A stretch of 64,000 nucleotides of DNA from Chryseobacterium cheonjiense (GCF_012927265.1 NZ_JABBGF010000003.1:434001-498000); one strand, 5' to 3'. Positions 31,503 to 40,533 are shown, numbered from the stretch's first letter. Made by a program: numbers and translations. Notes: generated by a model from the letters alone, not told the origin.

Positions 31503-31588
31503 ACCTGTCATAGCATTGTCACGTTTTTGTCGGGTCTTTTTTTAGGTCAGAATTTAATTATTCCAAACCTTTGTCAAAAAAGTAAACC

Positions 31589-33055
31589 ATGACAAAAAAA
31601 TTCTTCCCGTGTTTTCTGGCCCTTCTGTTTTTCTGTCAGAATATAAATGCTCAGATCGATAAAAATTCAGAATTGTTTTTAGAATTAAAAAAGCAGGACA
31701 GTGTTTTTTTCGAGAGGGGTTTCAATCGTTGTGACATGGAATACCTCGAAAAGTTTGTGGATAATAATTTAAAGTTTTATCACGATAAAGGAGGCTTCCA
31801 GGATAAAAAACTGTTTTTACAGAGAACAAAAGAAAATATATGTTCAGATCCCCTCAAAAAGCCGATTCGAAAAGTTATTCCGGAAAGTCTTGAAGTTTTT
31901 CCCCTGTACAATAATGGTAATTTGTATGGTGCCATACAATCCGGAGAACATGAGTTTTATATTCGTGAACCTAACAAAAAAGATGTTTTGGGAGGAAGGG
32001 CAAAATTTACTTCCGTGTGGACAAAAAAGGATGGGAATTGGTTAATGAGCGAAGTTCTAAGCTATGATCATGGTGAACCGGGTCACCAGGAAATATCAGA
32101 TCCTGTAGAACAGTTATTGAAAGACAATAATATTCCGACATTGGGATTAGGAATTATCGAAAACGGGAAACTTACGCAGATAAAAGTATATGGAACTCTT
32201 GATGGGAAAACCTCAGCTCCTTACAACAGTCTTTTCAATGTGGCTTCTTTAACCAAACCGGTAACCGCAATAACGGCTTTACGTTTGGTAAGCTTAAGGA
32301 AATTAAACCTTGATGAACCTTTGGATAAATATTGGATCGATCCTGATATTGCAAAAGATCCTAGACACAAAAATTTAACGGCCAGAATAATTTTAAGTCA
32401 TCAGACGGGTTTTCCAAACTGGCGATGGCAGAAAGATGATCATCGGTTAAGCTTTGAGTTTGATCCGGGATCAAAATATCAGTATTCAGGTGAAGGCTAC
32501 GAATATCTACGGAAAGCCCTTGAGAATAAATTCCACAAAAGCCTGGAAGTATTGGCAAAAGAAATGGTTTTTCAGCCTTTAGACATGAATGATACCAGCT
32601 ATATATGGAATGAAAAGAAAGACTCCGGAAAAATTGTTATCGGCTATGACCCAAATGGAAAACCTTACGAAATCGTGAAAAACACTCAACCCAACGCTGC
32701 TGATGATCTTACCACTACGGTAGAGGATTACGGAAAGTTTTTGGTTGCAGTAATGAATAACGATTTACTTTCGAAAACGATGTCTGAAGAGCTGAAAGCC
32801 AGTCAGGTTGATACTAAAAAAAATAAATATTTCGGGTTGGGTTTTGAAATATATGACCTTGGAGATGGAAAAATTGCCCTTTCCCACGGCGGATCAGATA
32901 AAGGGATAAATACGCTTTTCGTAATATTACCGGAAACAAAACAAGGCCTTGTAATTTTTACCAATGTTGATGATGGCTATAAAATCTACGAATCGCTGCT
33001 TAAATATTATCTTGGTGAGGCAGGAAGAAAAATTGTTAAAATTGAAACCGAATAA
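31589..33055 (+). CDS. secreted serine hydrolase (SnoaL-like domain plus beta-lactamase fold)
   Basis: This 488-residue protein has a signal peptide (KKFFPCFLALLFFCQNINAQ, cut near residue 22). Residues about 30-160 form a DUF4440/SnoaL-like domain (DMEYLEKFVDNNLKFYHDKG, ending WLMSEVLSYDHGE). Residues 172-480 form a class C beta-lactamase or esterase domain with Ser220-x-x-Lys223 in NVASLTKP, Tyr299 in the YSG motif and the third motif SHGGSDKG. Enzymes of this type are periplasmic esterases or D-aminopeptidases more often than true beta-lactamases. The substrate is unknown. Confidence 0.88.
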   Translation: MTKKFFPCFLALLFFCQNINAQIDKNSELFLELKKQDSVFFERGFNRCDMEYLEKFVDNNLKFYHDKGGFQDKKLFLQRTKENICSDPLKKPIRKVIPESLEVFPLYNNGNLYGAIQSGEHEFYIREPNKKDVLGGRAKFTSVWTKKDGNWLMSEVLSYDHGEPGHQEISDPVEQLLKDNNIPTLGLGIIENGKLTQIKVYGTLDGKTSAPYNSLFNVASLTKPVTAITALRLVSLRKLNLDEPLDKYWIDPDIAKDPRHKNLTARIILSHQTGFPNWRWQKDDHRLSFEFDPGSKYQYSGEGYEYLRKALENKFHKSLEVLAKEMVFQPLDMNDTSYIWNEKKDSGKIVIGYDPNGKPYEIVKNTQPNAADDLTTTVEDYGKFLVAVMNNDLLSKTMSEELKASQVDTKKNKYFGLGFEIYDLGDGKIALSHGGSDKGINTLFVILPETKQGLVIFTNVDDGYKIYESLLKYYLGEAGRKIVKIETE

Positions 33056-33061
33056 TTTAAT

Positions 33062-33102
33062 TGTAATAAAATTTGTTACATTTAAAAATTTCTCTATCTT
33101 TG
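33062..33102 (+). promoter_or_regulatory. promoter and candidate Rrf2 operator
   Basis: TTTG at 33072-33075 and TATCTTTG at 33095-33102, spaced by 19, make a perfect promoter. The inverted repeat TGTAA-N9-TTACA (33062-33080) overlaps the -33 box, so bound protein would block transcription. An equivalent site is at 33544-33562. Confidence 0.7.
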
Positions 33103-33115
33103 TATTATAATTACG

Positions 33116-33526
33116 ATGAACAATACAAGATTTGCTACGGCAATACATATCATGACCCTATTGGCGGAAAGCCCGCAGGACTGGCTTACTTCAGAATGGC
33201 TTGCCGGGAGTATTAATATTAATCCTGTAATTGTCCGTAAAGAATTGAGTGTTTTGAGAGAAGCCGGATTAATCAGCAGCAAACAGGGGAAAGAAGGGGG
33301 CAGTCGGCTTGCAAAAAATGCAGATGCCATAAAAATTTCTGAAATTTATCTGGCTGTAAAGAATACTGAAGTTTTGGGGAAAAAGAACAATAATCCCAAT
33401 CCTGCCTGTCCGGTAGGAAAAGAAATTAATCAGCATCTGGATGCATTATTTTCTGAAACAGATCAATTGGTTCTTAATTTTTTAGGTGATAAAAGCTTGA
33501 AGGAATTTAGTGATCGTTTTAAATAA
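33116..33526 (+). CDS. Rrf2-family transcriptional regulator
   Basis: This 136-residue winged-helix protein has the Rrf2 layout: FATAIHIMTLLAESPQDWLT, then SEWLAGSININPVIVRKELSVL as recognition helix, then the wing RLAKNADAIKISEIYLAV. Only one cysteine (Cys98, in NPACPVGKE) is present, so it cannot hold the three-Cys iron-sulfur cluster of IscR/NsrR and is closer to the YwnA/SaiR type, often a thiol or redox sensor. It starts just after a perfect promoter with an overlapping inverted repeat and precedes an NAD(P)-binding protein gene with a matching site. Confidence 0.9.
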   Translation: MNNTRFATAIHIMTLLAESPQDWLTSEWLAGSININPVIVRKELSVLREAGLISSKQGKEGGSRLAKNADAIKISEIYLAVKNTEVLGKKNNNPNPACPVGKEINQHLDALFSETDQLVLNFLGDKSLKEFSDRFK

Positions 33527-33543
33527 AAAAATTTACATATTAA

Positions 33544-33562
33544 TGTAACAAAATATATTACA
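33544..33562. promoter_or_regulatory. second candidate Rrf2 operator
   Basis: TGTAA-N9-TTACA with inner CAAAATATA, against TAAAATTTG at 33062-33080. It lies 22 bases before the ATG at 33585. An extra overlapping palindrome TTACAT-N4-ATGTAA spans 33533-33548. Confidence 0.65.
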
Positions 33563-33584
33563 GTTTAATTTAAAATAAAATAGT

Positions 33585-34235
33585 ATGAAAAAAGTAGCAG
33601 TAATCGGCGCGACAGGATTTGTAGGTACTCAGGTTGTAAAAGAACTATCAAACCGAGGATACCAAGTGGAAGCGATCGTGAGAGACGCATCAAAAGTTCA
33701 GCAGAATGATAATGTAAAAGCTAAAAGTGTTGATGTAAATAATATCGACGAACTGGCAGAAGCCCTGAAGGGGAATGATGCAGTAATCAGTGCGTTTAAC
33801 GCAGGCTGGACAAATCCTAATCTTTATGATGATTTTCTGAAAGGATCCATCAATATCGAAACAGCAGTTGAAAAGTCTGGAGTAAACAGATTTATTACCG
33901 TAGGCGGAGCCGGAAGCTTATATATTGATGGCAAACAGCTGGTAGACAGTCCGGATTTTCCTGCAGAAATCAAACCGGGAGCTACTGCAGCAAGAGACTA
34001 TCTCAATAAAATTAAAGAAAACAATACCCTCGACTGGACTTTCTTCAGCCCTGCCATTGAAATGCACCAGGGAACTGCTGGCATAAGAACGGGAAAATAC
34101 AGAACTGCACTGGAAAATCCTGTATTTGATAAAAACGGAAGAAGTGTTCTTTCCGTTGAAGATGTGGCGGTAGTTCTTGCAGATGAACTCGAACAGGGAA
34201 ATCATATCAGACAGCGTTTTACAGCAGCATACTAA
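33585..34235 (+). CDS. NAD(P)-binding reductase, NmrA/YwnB-like
   Basis: This 216-residue atypical short-chain dehydrogenase starts with the nucleotide-binding motif VAVIGATGFVGTQVVKEL (GxxGxxG). It continues with VEAIVRDASK, VDVNNIDELAEALKGNDAVI and RFITVGGAGSLYI. The DWTFFSPA and GSLYIDGKQLVD wording fits the YwnB/NmrA-like group, often paired with Rrf2 or HxlR regulators. It follows the Rrf2 gene by 58 bases, and both have the same candidate operator, so it is the likely regulated target, possibly in quinone or disulfide stress. Confidence 0.87.
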   Translation: MKKVAVIGATGFVGTQVVKELSNRGYQVEAIVRDASKVQQNDNVKAKSVDVNNIDELAEALKGNDAVISAFNAGWTNPNLYDDFLKGSINIETAVEKSGVNRFITVGGAGSLYIDGKQLVDSPDFPAEIKPGATAARDYLNKIKENNTLDWTFFSPAIEMHQGTAGIRTGKYRTALENPVFDKNGRSVLSVEDVAVVLADELEQGNHIRQRFTAAY

Positions 34236-34257
34236 CACAATAATAAAATAAACAAAA

Positions 34258-34290
34258 AATTTCGGCGGCACCTTTGGTGCCGCCGAAATC
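34258..34290 (-). terminator. terminator of the M23 peptidase gene
   Basis: The stem ATTTCGGCGGCACC/GGTGCCGCCGAAAT with a three-base loop is followed on the - strand by a run of T. On the + strand no T-run follows, so it mainly serves the peptidase gene. Confidence 0.75.
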
Positions 34291-34313
34291 CTATCAATAT
34301 AATTAATCATAAA

Positions 34314-35315
34314 TTATAGATTCATGAACAGCTTCGGGTTTACCGGGCTGTTGTTTTTGTGTACCTCATAATGGAGATGAGGTCCTGTAGAACGGCCGGA
34401 ATTCCCGGACTTGGCAATAACCTGTCCTACTTTTACTTTATCATTTACTTTAGCAACAAGCTGGGATAAATGCCCATAAAGCGTTGCCAAACCATTTCCA
34501 TGGGAAACAATAACACAATTTCCGTAACCGCCTTTCTGACCTGAGAAAATAACGGTTCCTGCAGCAGTAGCCACCACATCAGAACCAAAAGGAACGGCAA
34601 TATCAAGTCCTTTATGAAACTGCATCTGGTCTGCTTCAGCAGGAGGATTATTTTTCTCCGCAGGTTTTGTATTTGTTGCTACGATAGCAGTTGATGAAGT
34701 TGTGGAAGAGGCTACAGGAGTAGCTTTTGGAGTGACCATTACCTTTACCTGTCTTTTTTCACCGTAGCTGTCGGTTACTTCAATAATTTTTTCTACAGGT
34801 TCTGCTTTCACTTCAGGTGATGCAACAGCGGAAGCTGGTTTTGCCGCATTGGTTTTCACGGAAGCAAAAACGGTTTTAAAAGGAATAGGATTTTTTCTGA
34901 TTCCGAAATTTGACGAAATATATCCTTCTGTAGGCATTCCCAAAGGAACCTGCATTAGTTTTTTCTGAATATCCATCAGGTACTGGCTGTATCGGTTGGC
35001 CTGTTTCGCAAGATAAACGGAGTTGGAAATGCTGTCCTTACGAAGAATTTCCAGCTTTACATTCGGCACATCTTTTGATTTCAGGAAAGAGTTGAGCTGT
35101 GCTACAGTCTGATCTACCAATGTAAGATCCGTCTTCATTTTTAAGTAATCTACACTGTCTTTTTCAGTGTTTATTTTTACAAGGTTTACCTCATAGTTCT
35201 TGTCGTCCTTTTCGGAGTACAACTTGGCAATGAAGATCCCCTGCGCAAAAACGACAAATAAAAGGCCTCCTAAAAGTACATTTACGTTCTTTTTGCTGCT
35301 TAGAAATTTTTTCAT
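34314..35315 (-). CDS. M23 (LytM) family metallopeptidase with split domain
   Basis: This 333-residue envelope protein has one N-terminal membrane anchor (about residues 12-31), a helical segment (about 40-125), and an M23 peptidase domain. The domain begins GYISSNFGIRKNPI (131-144) but is interrupted by about 90 residues rich in Ala, Pro, Thr, Ser and Val before it resumes with FHKGLDIAVPFGSDV. Zn ligands His234 and Asp238 and His313/His315 in HLHYE are present, so it should be active on peptidoglycan. A -7 element lies upstream at 35357-35364. It stands alone. Confidence 0.9.
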   Translation of the reverse strand: MKKFLSSKKNVNVLLGGLLFVVFAQGIFIAKLYSEKDDKNYEVNLVKINTEKDSVDYLKMKTDLTLVDQTVAQLNSFLKSKDVPNVKLEILRKDSISNSVYLAKQANRYSQYLMDIQKKLMQVPLGMPTEGYISSNFGIRKNPIPFKTVFASVKTNAAKPASAVASPEVKAEPVEKIIEVTDSYGEKRQVKVMVTPKATPVASSTTSSTAIVATNTKPAEKNNPPAEADQMQFHKGLDIAVPFGSDVVATAAGTVIFSGQKGGYGNCVIVSHGNGLATLYGHLSQLVAKVNDKVKVGQVIAKSGNSGRSTGPHLHYEVHKNNSPVNPKLFMNL

Positions 35316-35356
35316 TTTTCTTCTCTTAGTATAATTACAAAACGATTTTAAGCCTG

Positions 35357-35364
35357 CAAATTTA
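35357..35364 (-). promoter_or_regulatory. -7 promoter element of the M23 peptidase gene
   Basis: The complement reads TAAATTTG, 41 bases before the ATG at 35315. Confidence 0.5.
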
Positions 35365-35517
35365 ATTAAAAATAAATTTTGGAACTTATTTTTAACAAAA
35401 AATTAAACATTTCTGTAAATAACGGAGAATTAACCGTTTCATTGTCCTGATATATTAAATTTAAAATAAAATGGCTTTTATCATACCCTGAAAATGCCTC
35501 ATCATTCTTTGTTTTAA

Positions 35518-35525
35518 TATATTTG
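35518..35525 (+). promoter_or_regulatory. -7 promoter element of gpsA
   Basis: TATATTTG matches TAnnTTTG, 17 bases before the ATG at 35543. Confidence 0.55.
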
Positions 35526-35542
35526 CAGTTCACATTTCTATT

Positions 35543-36580
35543 ATGGCTAAAAAGAAAACGAATACAGAATCGAATCCGAAAAAAAGCAAAAATGATGTTG
35601 CCGTAGGGGTTGTAGGAAGCGGAAGTTTTGCAACGGCTATCGTAAAAATGCTGGTTGAAAACTGTAAAACGGTACATTGGTGTGTAAGAAACGAATATGT
35701 AAAAGGTGCCATCGAGCAGAGAGGGCATAACCCGACCTATCTTACTGCAGTTAATTTTAACCTGAAAAATCTGAAGCTTACAACTGATATCAATGAGCTT
35801 GTCACTGCCTGTGAAACCATTGTTCTGGCGACACCTTCGATTTACCTATCCGATACACTGGATAAAATGACTTGTGATTACAAAAACAAAATTTTTGTTT
35901 CCGCCATTAAAGGAATCATTCCTAAAGTAAATGATGTTGTAGCCCATTATTTAAGAGAAGAATTTAAAATAGGATTCCGCAACCAGGCCGTCATTGCAGG
36001 TCCATGTCACGCTGAAGAAGTAGCGATGGAAAGATTATCTTACCTTACCGTAGCAACGGTGGAAGATGAAGTTTCCGAAAAGCTGGTGAATATTTTCAAT
36101 TCAGATTTTATTAAAGTTCATTCCAGTAAAGACATTTTAGGAAATGAATACAGCGCCATCCTCAAAAATATTTTTGCAATTGGAGCCGGTATTGCCAGCG
36201 GATTAGGATATGGTGACAACTTCACCGCTGTTTTCGTATCCAACGCTATCCGCGAAATGGAAACATTCCTGGAATCTATTTATGAAGCACCGAGAGATGT
36301 TAATGAAAGTGCTTATCTTGGAGATTTACTCGTAACCGCATATTCATTATTCTCAAGAAACAGAAACCTGGGAAATCTAATCGGAAAAGGATACACCGTA
36401 AAATCGGCGATTCAGTCGATGAACATGATTGCAGAAGGGTATTATGCTGCAGATTCTATTTATAAAACATCAAAAGATAAAGGTTTAAAACTTCCTATTA
36501 TTGATACCATTTACGGTATTCTTTACGAAGGTAAAAATGCTGAGAAACAGTTTAAAAAACTGACGGCAAAACTTAATTAG
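35543..36580 (+). CDS. gpsA: NAD(P)H-dependent glycerol-3-phosphate dehydrogenase
   Basis: This 345-residue cytoplasmic enzyme makes sn-glycerol 3-phosphate for phospholipids. It has the dinucleotide motif VGVVGSGSFATAIVKML after a Lys/Ser-rich N-terminal tail of about 18 residues, then VLATPSIYL, SAIKGIIP, VIAGPCHAEEVA, and the active-site Lys in GNEYSAILKNIFAIGAGIASGLGYGDNF. NLGNLIGKGYTVKSAIQSM completes the C-terminal domain. Length is normal. It has its own promoter and a hairpin downstream at 36601-36650. Confidence 0.94.
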   Translation: MAKKKTNTESNPKKSKNDVAVGVVGSGSFATAIVKMLVENCKTVHWCVRNEYVKGAIEQRGHNPTYLTAVNFNLKNLKLTTDINELVTACETIVLATPSIYLSDTLDKMTCDYKNKIFVSAIKGIIPKVNDVVAHYLREEFKIGFRNQAVIAGPCHAEEVAMERLSYLTVATVEDEVSEKLVNIFNSDFIKVHSSKDILGNEYSAILKNIFAIGAGIASGLGYGDNFTAVFVSNAIREMETFLESIYEAPRDVNESAYLGDLLVTAYSLFSRNRNLGNLIGKGYTVKSAIQSMNMIAEGYYAADSIYKTSKDKGLKLPIIDTIYGILYEGKNAEKQFKKLTAKLN

Positions 36581-36600
36581 TACTTTACTTACATAATTTA

Positions 36601-36650
36601 GCGTGATATTGTTCCGGGTAATATTAATTTATCTGAATAATATCACGTTT
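36601..36650 (+). terminator. probable terminator after gpsA
   Basis: CGTGATATT / AATATCACG stem with a long A/T-rich loop, followed by TTTCTTTTTT. Confidence 0.6.
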
Positions 36651-36771
36651 CTTTTTTAGCATCACCTCAAACAGGATCATTTATCTCAACCTTAAAAATC
36701 ATGTTAAAATCTATAAACGGTCCATGATTTTAATAACTTTTCCCGAACTTTGATATAATAAAATTTAAATT

Positions 36772-38277
36772 ATGTCACAATCGCTTACAGGCAGAACGCC
36801 GAAACCAAAATACGACGTTGTTCTCATAGGTGGCGGAATTATGAGTGCCACTTTAGCTACCTTATTACACGAATTTGATCCGAGTCTTGAAATTGCTATT
36901 TTCGAAAGGCTCGGCAGATTTGCCAAAGAAAGCACCGCTGCCTGGAATAATGCAGGAACAGGTCACTCCGCGTTTTGTGAGCTCAATTATACCCCCGAAA
37001 AACCAGATGGAACCATCGATATCTCCAAAGCAGAAAGTATAGCCGAACAGTTTGAAATTTCAAAGCAGTTCTGGTCTTATCTCCTGACCAAAGGGTACAT
37101 AGAGCGGCCGAAAGATTTTATTAACTCATGTCCTCATATGAGCCTGGTATTTGGAGAAAAAGATGCCGAATATCTGAAAAAAAGGCATCAGAAAATGTCA
37201 GAATCTGTTCTTTTTAAAGGAATGGAATTCACCACGGATCACGAAAAACTGAAAGAATGGATTCCTCTTGTCATGAGCAAAAGAAATGGTTCCGAAGTGA
37301 TGGCTGCCACCAAAATGGATCTGGGAACCGATGTTAATTTCGGTACCCTTACCAGAAAAATGGGAAGACATTTGCTGGAAGATTCAAACGTTGAGGTATT
37401 TTTGTATCATGAAGTTAAAGATATCGATCCTAAAGAAGACGGAACCTGGGAAATGAAAGTGAAAGATAGAATTCATAATCATAAGCAGGAAGTAGAGGCA
37501 GATTTTGTATTCATTGGAGCGGGTGGGTATGCTTTACCTTTATTGGATAGTTCAGATATTAAAGAAAGTGAAGGCTACGGCGGCTTTCCGGTTTCCGGAG
37601 AATGGCTAGTAACCCATAATCAGGAATTGGTAGAAAAACACCACGCAAAAGTGTATACACAGGCAACGGTAGATGCTCCGCCAATGTCGGTTCCTCACCT
37701 TGATCTTAGAATTATAGACGGCGAAAAAGCTTTGCTTTTCGGACCTTTTGCCGGATTTTCAACCAAATTTCTTAAAGAAGGAAGCTATCTTGATCTTCCG
37801 GAGAGTGTCAATACAAAAAATTTGCGATCTCTTTTCGGAGCCTGGTGGCACAATATCCCTTTAACGAAATATCTTATTCAGCAGGTTGCTATGACCAAAG
37901 CTCAGAGAATGCAGCATCTGAGAGAATTCATTAAAGACGCCAAAGAAGAAGACTGGGAGCTTAAAGTTGCCGGACAAAGGGTACAGATCATTAAAAAAGA
38001 CGAAAAAGTAGGCGGAAAATTGGAATTCGGGACAGAAGTAGTAGTCAACAAAAAAGGAACTATCGCTTCATTGTTGGGTGCTTCGCCAGGTGCATCAACA
38101 GCTGTGTATGCCATGCTGAATGTATTGGAAAGATGTTTCCCTGAAAAGCTGCACGGAGAGTGGAAAGAGAAGCTGACGGAAATGATTCCTTCTTATGGAC
38201 AAAAATTAGGTGCAAATCCTGAGCTTACCGAAAAAGTGAGAAATTATACAAAAGAAAAATTAGAACTTAAATATTAA
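36772..38277 (+). CDS. mqo: malate:quinone oxidoreductase
   Basis: This 501-residue FAD enzyme oxidises malate to oxaloacetate and feeds the quinone pool at the inner face of the membrane. It starts with the FAD-binding VVLIGGGIMSATLATLLHEF, followed by the Mqo signature AAWNNAGTGHSAFCELNYTP, FIGAGGYALPLL, FGPFAGFSTKFLKEGSYLDL, and the C-terminal LLGASPGASTAVYAML. Full length for the family. It is monocistronic, as is common in flavobacteria. Confidence 0.96.
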   Translation: MSQSLTGRTPKPKYDVVLIGGGIMSATLATLLHEFDPSLEIAIFERLGRFAKESTAAWNNAGTGHSAFCELNYTPEKPDGTIDISKAESIAEQFEISKQFWSYLLTKGYIERPKDFINSCPHMSLVFGEKDAEYLKKRHQKMSESVLFKGMEFTTDHEKLKEWIPLVMSKRNGSEVMAATKMDLGTDVNFGTLTRKMGRHLLEDSNVEVFLYHEVKDIDPKEDGTWEMKVKDRIHNHKQEVEADFVFIGAGGYALPLLDSSDIKESEGYGGFPVSGEWLVTHNQELVEKHHAKVYTQATVDAPPMSVPHLDLRIIDGEKALLFGPFAGFSTKFLKEGSYLDLPESVNTKNLRSLFGAWWHNIPLTKYLIQQVAMTKAQRMQHLREFIKDAKEEDWELKVAGQRVQIIKKDEKVGGKLEFGTEVVVNKKGTIASLLGASPGASTAVYAMLNVLERCFPEKLHGEWKEKLTEMIPSYGQKLGANPELTEKVRNYTKEKLELKY

Positions 38278-38285
38278 TTATAAGC

Positions 38286-38357
38286 ATGAGCAATTGGTAA
38301 TGAGTAATGATAAGTCTTACAAAATTACTCATTACTTATTGCTCATTACTCATCATT
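38286..38357. repeat. inverted repeat with ATTACTCATTACT core
   Basis: GAGCAATTGGTAATGAGTAA (38288-) is nearly complementary to TTACTCATTACTTATTGCTC (to 38345), a stem of about 21 pairs. Related ATTACTCATTA pieces are scattered among the tRNA-like genes near 15711, 15945, 16050 and 16105. The ORF of the next gene can be extended into this repeat, which argues against the longer start. Confidence 0.7.
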
Positions 38358-38759
38358 ATGTCAGAAACCATTGCAAAGCCTGTTATCGTCAAAGAATTAC
38401 TCGAGTCTCTTCAGACGGAAATTCAGGAAGAGCAGCAGGTCATTGTACACTGCTGTTTTCCTGCTTCGCCCTTTCTTGGAAACCTGATCAGAATATGGCA
38501 TTCAACCTATCTTTTCGATAACCAGTCGGATCATAAAAGCAGGCTTATTCATGCAGAAAATATTACTATTTATCCGAATTGGACTGCAGTTCCTTTTATG
38601 AAAGACTTTTGGTTTACCTTGATTTTTTCAGGACTTCCAAAAGATTGTAAAAGCTTTGACCTGAAAGAGGTCATTCCCGAAGAAGGCGGCTTTTTTGTAG
38701 AATCGATCAAAAGAAATTCTTCTGATATTTACCGGGTGAAAATTTCAGAGTCATATTAA
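38358..38759 (+). CDS. hypothetical protein
   Basis: This 133-residue protein, beginning MSETIAKPVIVKELLESLQ, contains VIVHCCFPASPFLGNLIRIW with two adjacent Cys, TYLFDNQSDHKSRLIHAENI, and a later IYPNWTAVPFMKDFWFTLIF. It looks like a small alpha/beta soluble protein. I do not recognise a family or enzymatic motif. The start at 38358 is chosen because upstream bases belong to a repeat. Its stop overlaps by four bases the end of the convergent GMC oxidoreductase gene. Confidence 0.68.
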   Translation: MSETIAKPVIVKELLESLQTEIQEEQQVIVHCCFPASPFLGNLIRIWHSTYLFDNQSDHKSRLIHAENITIYPNWTAVPFMKDFWFTLIFSGLPKDCKSFDLKEVIPEEGGFFVESIKRNSSDIYRVKISESY

Positions 38760-40327
38760 GAAAACTCATTCAGATTAATTAGATTTTCAATACAATATTC
38801 TGTAAGGGCAACGATGGTTACAAAAGGATTCACACCAATTGTTCCGGGTATTAAAGAACCATCCAGCACAAAAAGATGATCATGGTTTTTAAGTTTTCCA
38901 AATTCATTGGTCGCTTCACCCAAAACACAGCCTCCTAAAGGATGGTAGCAGATATTAGCGCCAAAACCGTTCTTAAAAAGAAGATGCGCTCTTGTGCCAC
39001 CATTAGCTTTATTCATTTTTTTAATAAAATAATCTGCATTTTCTTTCATTTTCTGTGTATGACTTTCATTCCAGTCTAAGATTAATTTTCCATTTTTATA
39101 GTATACAGAACCTTTTTTATCAACTTTATTAATCTGCAGATACAAAGCCGTGGCAACATCCATTCCCATTGGTAAAGGCGCGATTTCTGCAAAGAAAGGA
39201 TGTTTGGGGTCATCCCAATTATCAACACCACCAACCGGAATTGTAGATTGCTGAGCTCCCGTTCCTCCGGAAAGTGGTTTTACCCAGTTTCTCCCTGTCA
39301 TAAAATTTCCATTATTGCCCCAGTTTTTGCCCACATTTTCATGTAGAGGAAAATTATTTTCAGCATTTGACTTTAAGAGCAATTGTAATGTTCCCATGGT
39401 TCCGGCAGCCAAAATAAGTTGCTTACAGTGAAAAATCTTTTCGGCAACTGTTTTTCCTGAAGTATCAATCTGATTGACATTTAATGTATATGATTTATCA
39501 TTGTTCATCTTAATATCATCAACACAATGAAGATCGAAAATCTCTAAATTTCCGGTATCTAAAGCTTTTTGCAGGTATGTTTTATCCAGACTGTTCTTCC
39601 CATGATTATTTCCATAAATGACTTCTGTTTTAAAAGCAGAACGTGGAACTTCATTTTTATACTCTTTTTCCATGTAGGTAAAGTCATAAACATTAGGAAC
39701 ACGCATCGTTTTGAAGCCTGCCTTATGAGCTTCCGCTTCGCCCACTCTTGTAAACTTGTAGTAAGGACAGTCATTTAAAAAATCTTCACGGATGACGTTT
39801 ACCTTTAATTCTTGTTTAGCTCTTGGAAAATAAATATTGTAGAATTTTTCGGCGTCAAGATTAGGGAAAATTTCTTCAAAATACTTTTGTTTTGGCGTTA
39901 CGGCCATTCCTCCGTTTACTAATGATCCGCCGCCAACTCCACGCCCCAACCAGATATTTATGTGTTCAAAATCAAGCCGGTCCAGAACGCCGGTGAATGG
40001 TTTGAGACCAAATATATTGAAAAACGGGGCAATGGTTTTGGTTTTAAGCCATGCTGCGCTTTTATCAGGTTTTAACATATTGGAATACGAAATTCCGGAT
40101 TTTCCCCAGTTCATACCCATTTCAAGCATAATAACTTTTTTCCCGGCCTCGCAAAGACGAAGTGCAGAAACGGCACCTCCATATCCTGAACCAATGATGA
40201 TTATGGGAGCTTCGATTTCTTTTTTAATCAATGATTTTGGCTGTGCAGCTTTAAAGAAATTGGATTGTAAAAAATAAAAACCACCAATGGCGAAAATGCC
40301 GGATTTTAAGAATTCTTTTCTTTTCAT
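38756..40327 (-). CDS. GMC-type oxidoreductase (cholesterol-oxidase-like)
   Basis: This 523-residue flavoprotein starts MKRKEFLKSGIFAIGGFYFL, a possible signal sequence without the twin Arg. The FAD-binding motif IIIIGSGYGGAVSALRLCEAG is at residues 42-62, followed by WLGRGVGGGSLVNGGMAVTP, LAAGTMGTLQLLLKS, and the C-terminal NICYHPLGGCVLGEATNEFG and GSLIPGTIGVNPFVTIVALTE. This pattern is that of GMC/cholesterol-oxidase family members, which oxidise alcohols or sterol-like substrates with oxygen. The true substrate is unknown. It is convergent with the hypothetical gene at 38358. Confidence 0.88.
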   Translation of the reverse strand: MKRKEFLKSGIFAIGGFYFLQSNFFKAAQPKSLIKKEIEAPIIIIGSGYGGAVSALRLCEAGKKVIMLEMGMNWGKSGISYSNMLKPDKSAAWLKTKTIAPFFNIFGLKPFTGVLDRLDFEHINIWLGRGVGGGSLVNGGMAVTPKQKYFEEIFPNLDAEKFYNIYFPRAKQELKVNVIREDFLNDCPYYKFTRVGEAEAHKAGFKTMRVPNVYDFTYMEKEYKNEVPRSAFKTEVIYGNNHGKNSLDKTYLQKALDTGNLEIFDLHCVDDIKMNNDKSYTLNVNQIDTSGKTVAEKIFHCKQLILAAGTMGTLQLLLKSNAENNFPLHENVGKNWGNNGNFMTGRNWVKPLSGGTGAQQSTIPVGGVDNWDDPKHPFFAEIAPLPMGMDVATALYLQINKVDKKGSVYYKNGKLILDWNESHTQKMKENADYFIKKMNKANGGTRAHLLFKNGFGANICYHPLGGCVLGEATNEFGKLKNHDHLFVLDGSLIPGTIGVNPFVTIVALTEYCIENLINLNEFS

Positions 40328-40505
40328 ATTTATGTTTTTGCAATTTATTCAAAAAGTATGCTAAATTATTTATCCAACAACAATATACAGGACAAGTTTC
40401 CATAACGTAGCGTTTTTCGCATCTTTATTTTTGAATTCAGCAGATTGAACCAGGCAAGGGCGTATGGCTCAAAACTTTAAGAATTTTTTAAGTGAATTTT
40501 TTATG

Positions 40506-40533
40506 TTTGGCGTGATCCTTTCAGCTAAATTTG
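40506..40533 (+). promoter_or_regulatory. promoter of the SDR gene
   Basis: TTTG at 40506-40509 and TAAATTTG at 40526-40533 are spaced by 16 bases; the ATG at 40555 follows 21 bases later. Confidence 0.6.
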
